A DNA stretch of 64,000 nucleotides from Pseudomonas luteola NBRC 103146 (GTDB lineage: Bacteria > Pseudomonadota > Gammaproteobacteria > Pseudomonadales > Pseudomonadaceae): assembly GCF_002091675.1 (NCBI RefSeq), contig NZ_BDAE01000003.1:124001-188000 (forward strand), given 5' to 3'. A program made the translations under genes and the position numbers. A model generated the notes under the pieces. That model was not told where the DNA came from and did no database searches. It saw nothing but the letters and a program-made list of their open reading frames with translations. This document shows positions 59,546 through 64,000 of the stretch, in pieces; position 1 is the stretch's first letter; the number at the start of each line of letters is the position of its first letter.

Positions 59546-61672
59546 ATGATGTTGCACAAAACTATTCTACAAAGGGTCTCAGGGAAGAGTGCCCTCACGC
59601 TGGCCATACTCTTGAGCGGAATCTGTCCCTCTTTGCTGCTGGCGGCAGACCTCAAGGCCATGAACGTGGCCTCTTTGCCGGGCGACAGAGTCGAACTAAA
59701 ACTATCGTTCGATCAGCCAGTGACAGCCCCCAAGGGCTATACCATTGAGCAACCTGCGCGCATCGCTTTGGATCTGCCTGGTGTTAATAACAAGCTGGGC
59801 GTTCGCAACAAGGAGTTGGGATCGGGGAATGCCAGAAGCGTTACCATAGTCGAGGCGGGTGACCGCACGCGTCTTATCGTGAACCTGACTGCATTGGCGC
59901 CTTACTCGACCCGCGTTCAGGGTAACGACCTGTTCGTTGTCATTGGCGGCGACCAGGCTGCTCGTACGACTAGTGCTTCTGTCCCGGCACCATCCTTGCC
60001 GCGCTCCGGTGCTGCGCAAGCCCCAGCGCCTGCAACCAACCCTGCCGGCCGTGTCTTTTCCAGCGTGCCAAGATTGGCTGGGAAAGCCATCAGGAATATC
60101 GACTTCAAGCGAGGTGATGACGGAGAAGGTAACGTTATCATTGACCTTTCAGAAACAGGTATCAGCCCTGACATACAGGAGCAGGGTGGAAAGATTCGCC
60201 TTAACTTCGGCAAGACGCAGCTCCCTGATGCTTTACGTGTTCGGCTTGACGTCAAAGACTTTGCTACGCCAGTACAGTTTGTAAACGCCTCAAGTCAGGC
60301 TGGTGACACGGTCATTACAATTGAGCCTACTGGCGTATATGACTATCTGGCCTACCAGACAGATAACAAGCTGACCATTAGCGTCAAGCCACTGACTGCC
60401 AAGGAAAAGGAACAGCGTGCCGCTGAGCGTTTCACCTATACCGGTGAAAAATTGTCTCTGAATTTCCAAGACATCGATGTTCGCTCGGTCCTTCAGTTAA
60501 TTGCTGACTTCACCGGTTTGAACCTGGTGGCCAGTGACACTGTACAAGGCAACATCACGCTGCGCCTGCAGAACGTGCCGTGGGATCAAGCGCTTGACCT
60601 TGTTCTGAAAACCAAGGGACTCGATAAGCGGCAAATAGGCAACGTATTGTTGATTGCGCCAGCGGATGAAATTGCGGCGCGTGAACGTCAGGAGCTGGAA
60701 TCACAGAAGCAGATCCAAGAACTGGCGCCGCTACGTAGAGAGTTGATTCAGGTCAACTACGCCAAGGCTGCTGATATGGCCAAGCTCTTCCAGTCGGTCA
60801 CCAAGGCTGATGCCGGACAAAGCGAGCGTGGCTCTATCACTGTCGATGATCGAACCAATAGTATCATTGCTTACCAGACCCAAGATCGCCTGGATGAGCT
60901 AAGACGAATTGTCTCTCAGCTCGATATTCCGGTTCGTCAGGTGATGATCGAGGCGAGGATCGTTGAGGCAAACGTCAACTACAACAAACAGCTAGGTGTT
61001 AACTGGTCAGGTTCTCGGTCTGGCAATGGCAACTTTACTATCAGTGGAGGCGCTGGCTCTACTACTGGGACGTCTTCACCTTTTGTAGATTTGGGTGTAG
61101 GTAGTGCAACGTCCGGTATTGGGATCGGGTTCTTGACGGGCAGTACTACTTTGGATCTTCAGTTGTCTGCCATGGAGGCTACTGGTAATGGTGAGATAGT
61201 CTCTCAACCAAAGGTAGTAACGTCTGATAAAGAAACAGCAAAAATCTTGCGTGGTACCGAGATTCCTTATCAGGAGGCCAGTTCGAGCGGTGCAACAAGT
61301 ACCTCCTTTAAGGAAGCGGCGCTTTCGTTAGAGGTAACGCCTCAGATCACGCCTGATAATCGAATTATCATGGAAGTTAAGGTGAATAAGGATGCACCTG
61401 ACTATCAGAATCGCCTGGATAATGGCGCTCCGCCTATTTCAAAAAACGAGGTGAATGCCAAAGTACTAGTGGCTGATGGTGAAACTATCGTAATCGGGGG
61501 CGTTTTTTCGAATACTCAAAGCAAGTCGACGAGTAAAGTACCTTTATTGGGCGATGTTCCCTATGTCGGTCGCCTATTTAGACGCGACTCGGTTACGGAT
61601 GAAAAAGTAGAGCTGCTTGTCTTCCTCACTCCGCGTATCATGAACAACCAAGCTATTGCCGTTGGTCGTTGA
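59546..61672 (+). CDS. pilQ: Type IV pilus secretin PilQ
   Basis: PilQ forms the outer-membrane pore for the type IV pilus. The 708-residue protein has a signal peptide, two AMIN domains that bind peptidoglycan (about 35-110 and 170-260), an N0/STN domain (about 305-375), an N1 domain and the C-terminal secretin domain with [18 protein letters not shown] at 59546 or the next codon 59549; AAGGAC upstream. It ends beside aroK. Confidence 0.96.
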   Translation: MMLHKTILQRVSGKSALTLAILLSGICPSLLLAADLKAMNVASLPGDRVELKLSFDQPVTAPKGYTIEQPARIALDLPGVNNKLGVRNKELGSGNARSVTIVEAGDRTRLIVNLTALAPYSTRVQGNDLFVVIGGDQAARTTSASVPAPSLPRSGAAQAPAPATNPAGRVFSSVPRLAGKAIRNIDFKRGDDGEGNVIIDLSETGISPDIQEQGGKIRLNFGKTQLPDALRVRLDVKDFATPVQFVNASSQAGDTVITIEPTGVYDYLAYQTDNKLTISVKPLTAKEKEQRAAERFTYTGEKLSLNFQDIDVRSVLQLIADFTGLNLVASDTVQGNITLRLQNVPWDQALDLVLKTKGLDKRQIGNVLLIAPADEIAARERQELESQKQIQELAPLRRELIQVNYAKAADMAKLFQSVTKADAGQSERGSITVDDRTNSIIAYQTQDRLDELRRIVSQLDIPVRQVMIEARIVEANVNYNKQLGVNWSGSRSGNGNFTISGGAGSTTGTSSPFVDLGVGSATSGIGIGFLTGSTTLDLQLSAMEATGNGEIVSQPKVVTSDKETAKILRGTEIPYQEASSSGATSTSFKEAALSLEVTPQITPDNRIIMEVKVNKDAPDYQNRLDNGAPPISKNEVNAKVLVADGETIVIGGVFSNTQSKSTSKVPLLGDVPYVGRLFRRDSVTDEKVELLVFLTPRIMNNQAIAVGR

Positions 61673-61677
61673 TTGAA

Positions 61678-62196
61678 GTGCTGAATGTGTTTCTCGTGGG
61701 TCCGATGGGTGCTGGTAAAAGCACCATCGGGCGCTTGCTCGCCAAAGAGCTTCACCTCCCGTTCAAGGACGCTGACAAGGAAATCGAGCAGCGGACTGGG
61801 GCCAATATTCCCTGGATTTTTGATGTCGAGGGAGAGCAGGGTTTCCGTGAGCGGGAGCGCCTGGTTCTGGAGGACCTTTGCAAGTCCTCAGGCCTGGTGC
61901 TGGCTACTGGAGGCGGCTCGGTATTGCGTGAAGATAACAGGCGCATCCTGAAAGCAAGCGGGCATGTGATCTATTTACATGCCTCCGTCGAGCAGCAGAT
62001 CGAAAGAACGGCCCGTGATCGGAACCGCCCCCTTTTGCAGACGCCCGATCCTGCACAGGTCTTGCGTAATCTGATGGCTGTTCGCGATCCGCTCTACCGT
62101 GAGATAGCGGCCACCATCATAGAAACGGACGAGCGGCCCCCTCGACTGGTCGTTCAGCAAATACTTGAGCGTTTAAAAGCACTCATCCCTCGTTAA
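61678..62196 (+). CDS. aroK: Shikimate kinase
   Basis: AroK phosphorylates shikimate in the aromatic amino acid pathway. The 172-residue product from GTG at 61678 ([21 protein letters not shown]) aligns with the family start; a TTG at 61669 overlapping the pilQ stop is an alternative. Walker [10 protein letters not shown], the DxD in KDADKEIE and [11 protein letters not shown] are present. aroK-aroB after pilQ is a conserved gammaproteobacterial order. Confidence 0.95.
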   Translation: MLNVFLVGPMGAGKSTIGRLLAKELHLPFKDADKEIEQRTGANIPWIFDVEGEQGFRERERLVLEDLCKSSGLVLATGGGSVLREDNRRILKASGHVIYLHASVEQQIERTARDRNRPLLQTPDPAQVLRNLMAVRDPLYREIAATIIETDERPPRLVVQQILERLKALIPR

Positions 62197-62245
62197 AGGC
62201 GCTGGCGTTCTGCGTTATCCTAGCGGCCTTTCATTGGGGGGATGT

Positions 62246-63349
62246 ATGCGAACACTAAACGTCAATTTGGGCGAGCGTAGTTATCCCATCTTCATAGGTC
62301 AGGACGTGCTGTCCCAGCAGCAGTACATTCTGCCCTACATAAAAGGCCGAAAGGTCGCCGTCGTTACCAACGAGACGGTAGCGCCTCTTTATTTGGAAAA
62401 GCTCAAAGCCACACTGCAGGGTAAAGAAGTAACCGCTGTCGTGCTGCCTGATGGAGAGCGCTATAAGACATGGGAAGTTCTACAAAAAATCTTTGATGCC
62501 TTGCTTGAAGACAAACATGACCGTGCCACCACTATCATTGCCCTGGGCGGGGGTGTGATCGGTGACATGGCAGGGTTTGCAGCCGCATGTTATCAACGGG
62601 GCGTTGATTTCATTCAGGTTCCAACCACTCTGTTGTCACAGGTGGATTCCTCCGTGGGGGGTAAAACCGGAATCAATCATCCGCTTGGCAAGAATATGGT
62701 AGGCGCGTTCTATCAACCCAAGGCTGTAGTGATCGATACCTCAAGCCTTGTTACGTTACCTGAACGTGAGCTGTCAGCTGGGCTTGCTGAAGTCATCAAG
62801 TATGGATTGATCTGCGATGAGCCTTTCCTGGTATGGCTGGAAGAAAGCATCGATCAATTACGCTTGCTGGATCAATCCAAGCTGAGCGAGGCTATAGAGC
62901 GCTCCTGTGCAGCGAAGGCTGATGTGGTTGGCGCGGATGAGCGGGAGTCCGGCATTCGAGCCACGCTGAACTTGGGGCATACGTTTGGGCATGCAATCGA
63001 GGCGCACCAGGGGTATGGCTCATGGCTGCATGGTGAGGCGGTTGCTGCCGGTACGGCGATGGCGCTGGAAATGTCTTGTCGTCTGGGTTGGCTGAGCCGT
63101 GATGATCAGATTCGAGCCCTACGGTTATTCAAGCGTGCGGGGCTTCCTGTCGTTCCTCCTGCTAGCATGTCGCCTGACGATTTCATGAAATACATGGCGG
63201 TTGATAAAAAGGTTCTGGATGGCCAGTTGCGCCTTGTGCTGCTCAAGCGGTTGGGCGAGGCCGTGGTAACCAGTGATTTCCCTTATGACACCCTCAAGCA
63301 GACGCTAAGTGCCGATTATCAGGCTTTGGCGGAACAGCTCGGAGATTGA
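62246..63349 (+). CDS. aroB: 3-dehydroquinate synthase
   Basis: AroB makes 3-dehydroquinate from DAHP, the second step of the shikimate pathway, using NAD and Zn. The 367-residue protein starts [18 protein letters not shown] at the ATG at 62246 (GGGGGATG upstream). Motifs include [24 protein letters not shown], the [12 protein letters not shown] loop and the zinc-binding Glu and His of [10 protein letters not shown] and [12 protein letters not shown]. Confidence 0.97.
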   Translation: MRTLNVNLGERSYPIFIGQDVLSQQQYILPYIKGRKVAVVTNETVAPLYLEKLKATLQGKEVTAVVLPDGERYKTWEVLQKIFDALLEDKHDRATTIIALGGGVIGDMAGFAAACYQRGVDFIQVPTTLLSQVDSSVGGKTGINHPLGKNMVGAFYQPKAVVIDTSSLVTLPERELSAGLAEVIKYGLICDEPFLVWLEESIDQLRLLDQSKLSEAIERSCAAKADVVGADERESGIRATLNLGHTFGHAIEAHQGYGSWLHGEAVAAGTAMALEMSCRLGWLSRDDQIRALRLFKRAGLPVVPPASMSPDDFMKYMAVDKKVLDGQLRLVLLKRLGEAVVTSDFPYDTLKQTLSADYQALAEQLGD

Positions 63350-63359
63350 AAGAAGTCTT

Positions 63360-64000
63360 ATGTCCAGTCTGCATGCCGACGAGGCCTTCCTCGGCCATTA
63401 CGAATTTACTCACGATCCTTTTGCGCCACGCGTGCCAGGATTCAAGTTTTATCCTGCCCAGCGCAAAACGGTTCTCGGGCAGTTACATCATCTTGCTCGC
63501 TATAGCCATCTTCTGCTTGCGGTAACAGGGCCTGCCGGAAGCGGGAAAACCTTGCTGAGACAGGCGCTTGTTGCCAGTACCAAAAAGGATGCGGTCCATA
63601 ATGTTGTCGTGTCGGCACGTGAGGTGCAGGACAAGAACACACTATTGCGCAAGTTAAGTCAGGGATTGGGCACGCCTCAAGCGAGCATCGAAGCGGTGCT
63701 ATCTCAGGTTGGTCAAGTGACATTGACTGGCCAGGAAGTCTATTTTCTGGTCGACGATGCCCATGAGTTGGATGATGACGCACTGGAAGCCCTGTTGGCA
63801 TTGGCAGAAGGTGATGAGAAGAATCGCCCTCATGTATTCCTGTTTGGGGACGCCGAGCTGACAGGCAAGCTGGAAAGCCTTGCGCAAGGCGAGGAGCGCT
63901 ACCACGCCATCGAGCTTTTGCCTTATACCGAAGAGGAAACTCAAGGGTATCTGGCGCAGCGCCTGGAAGGTGCTGGCCAAAGTATTGATATTTTTACGCC
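63360..64000 (+). CDS. DamX-like AAA ATPase, partial at the right edge
   Basis: The first 213 codons of a gene that continues past the window. It starts at the ATG at 63360 (MSSLHADEAFLGHYEFTHD), 10 bases after aroB, with GAAAGAAG upstream. It has a P-loop GPAGSGKT at about residue 57 and a Walker B YFLVDDAHEL at about residue 127, followed by the FLFGDAEL sensor region. In other pseudomonads the gene after aroB encodes an AAA ATPase with a C-terminal SPOR domain, related to E. coli damX, which also follows aroKB. The SPOR part is outside the window, so it cannot be checked. Confidence 0.85.
   Translation, partial: MSSLHADEAFLGHYEFTHDPFAPRVPGFKFYPAQRKTVLGQLHHLARYSHLLLAVTGPAGSGKTLLRQALVASTKKDAVHNVVVSAREVQDKNTLLRKLSQGLGTPQASIEAVLSQVGQVTLTGQEVYFLVDDAHELDDDALEALLALAEGDEKNRPHVFLFGDAELTGKLESLAQGEERYHAIELLPYTEEETQGYLAQRLEGAGQSIDIFT

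Overview
The window looks like chromosomal DNA of a Pseudomonas (Gammaproteobacteria). The evidence is gene content and order: rpiA-ilvA, rppH-ptsP, ftsYEX-rpoH, opgGH, tatABC-hisEI-ubiB-ubiJ-ubiE, hslVU-ftsN-argS, priA/rpmE, ponA/pilMNOPQ-aroKB. Codon use and base composition (roughly mid-50s % GC by eye) are even throughout, lower than in many pseudomonads, and would fit a lower-GC lineage such as the P. luteola group; that species suggestion is a guess. I see no tRNA, rRNA, insertion sequence, prophage or CRISPR array. This is almost entirely core housekeeping DNA.

Region by region: 1-7 kb holds a 2OG-Fe(II) oxygenase, a DUF523 protein, serA with a divergent D-2-hydroxyglutarate dehydrogenase, a fumarylacetoacetate hydrolase family protein and two tandem membrane-anchored SdiA-regulated beta-propellers. 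7-19 kb holds a surface aminopeptidase autotransporter (AaaA-like), rpiA, ilvA, an MFS transporter, rppH, ptsP, an NRDE protein, a TauE/SafE permease and lgt. 19-29.3 kb holds ferredoxin, coaD, a YheT-like hydrolase, rsmD, two M16 peptidases, ftsYEX and rpoH. 29.3-32.5 kb is a short accessory stretch of small lipoproteins, a lipocalin, a YbhB-like protein and a cysteine hydrolase. 32.5-44.2 kb holds pip-dtd, opgGH, rsmE-tatCBA, hisEI and ubiBJE. 44.4-52.3 kb holds a PHA-system protein, a DUF971 protein, hslVU, ftsN-like, argS, priA and rpmE. 52.8-64 kb holds maeB, ponA, pilMNOPQ, aroKB and the start of a DamX-like ATPase that runs off the right edge.

Working together: SerA and D-2-hydroxyglutarate dehydrogenase are a known coupled pair in serine synthesis. 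Lgt would modify the many lipoproteins encoded here. RpoH (28.4 kb) very probably drives hslVU (47 kb), which has a near-consensus sigma-32 promoter, and rpoH itself carries a good AlgU/sigma-E-type promoter. UbiB, UbiJ and UbiE serve ubiquinone synthesis; PilMNOPQ builds the type IV pilus alignment complex and secretin.

No clearly new multi-gene system was found. The most informative observations are large-scale. Two blocks that lie on opposite sides of the origin in P. aeruginosa PAO1 are joined between rpoH and pip, as expected of an origin-symmetric inversion. The medium-chain PHA synthesis cluster (phaC1ZC2DFI) is missing from its usual site, where only 3 bp separate the two flanking genes.
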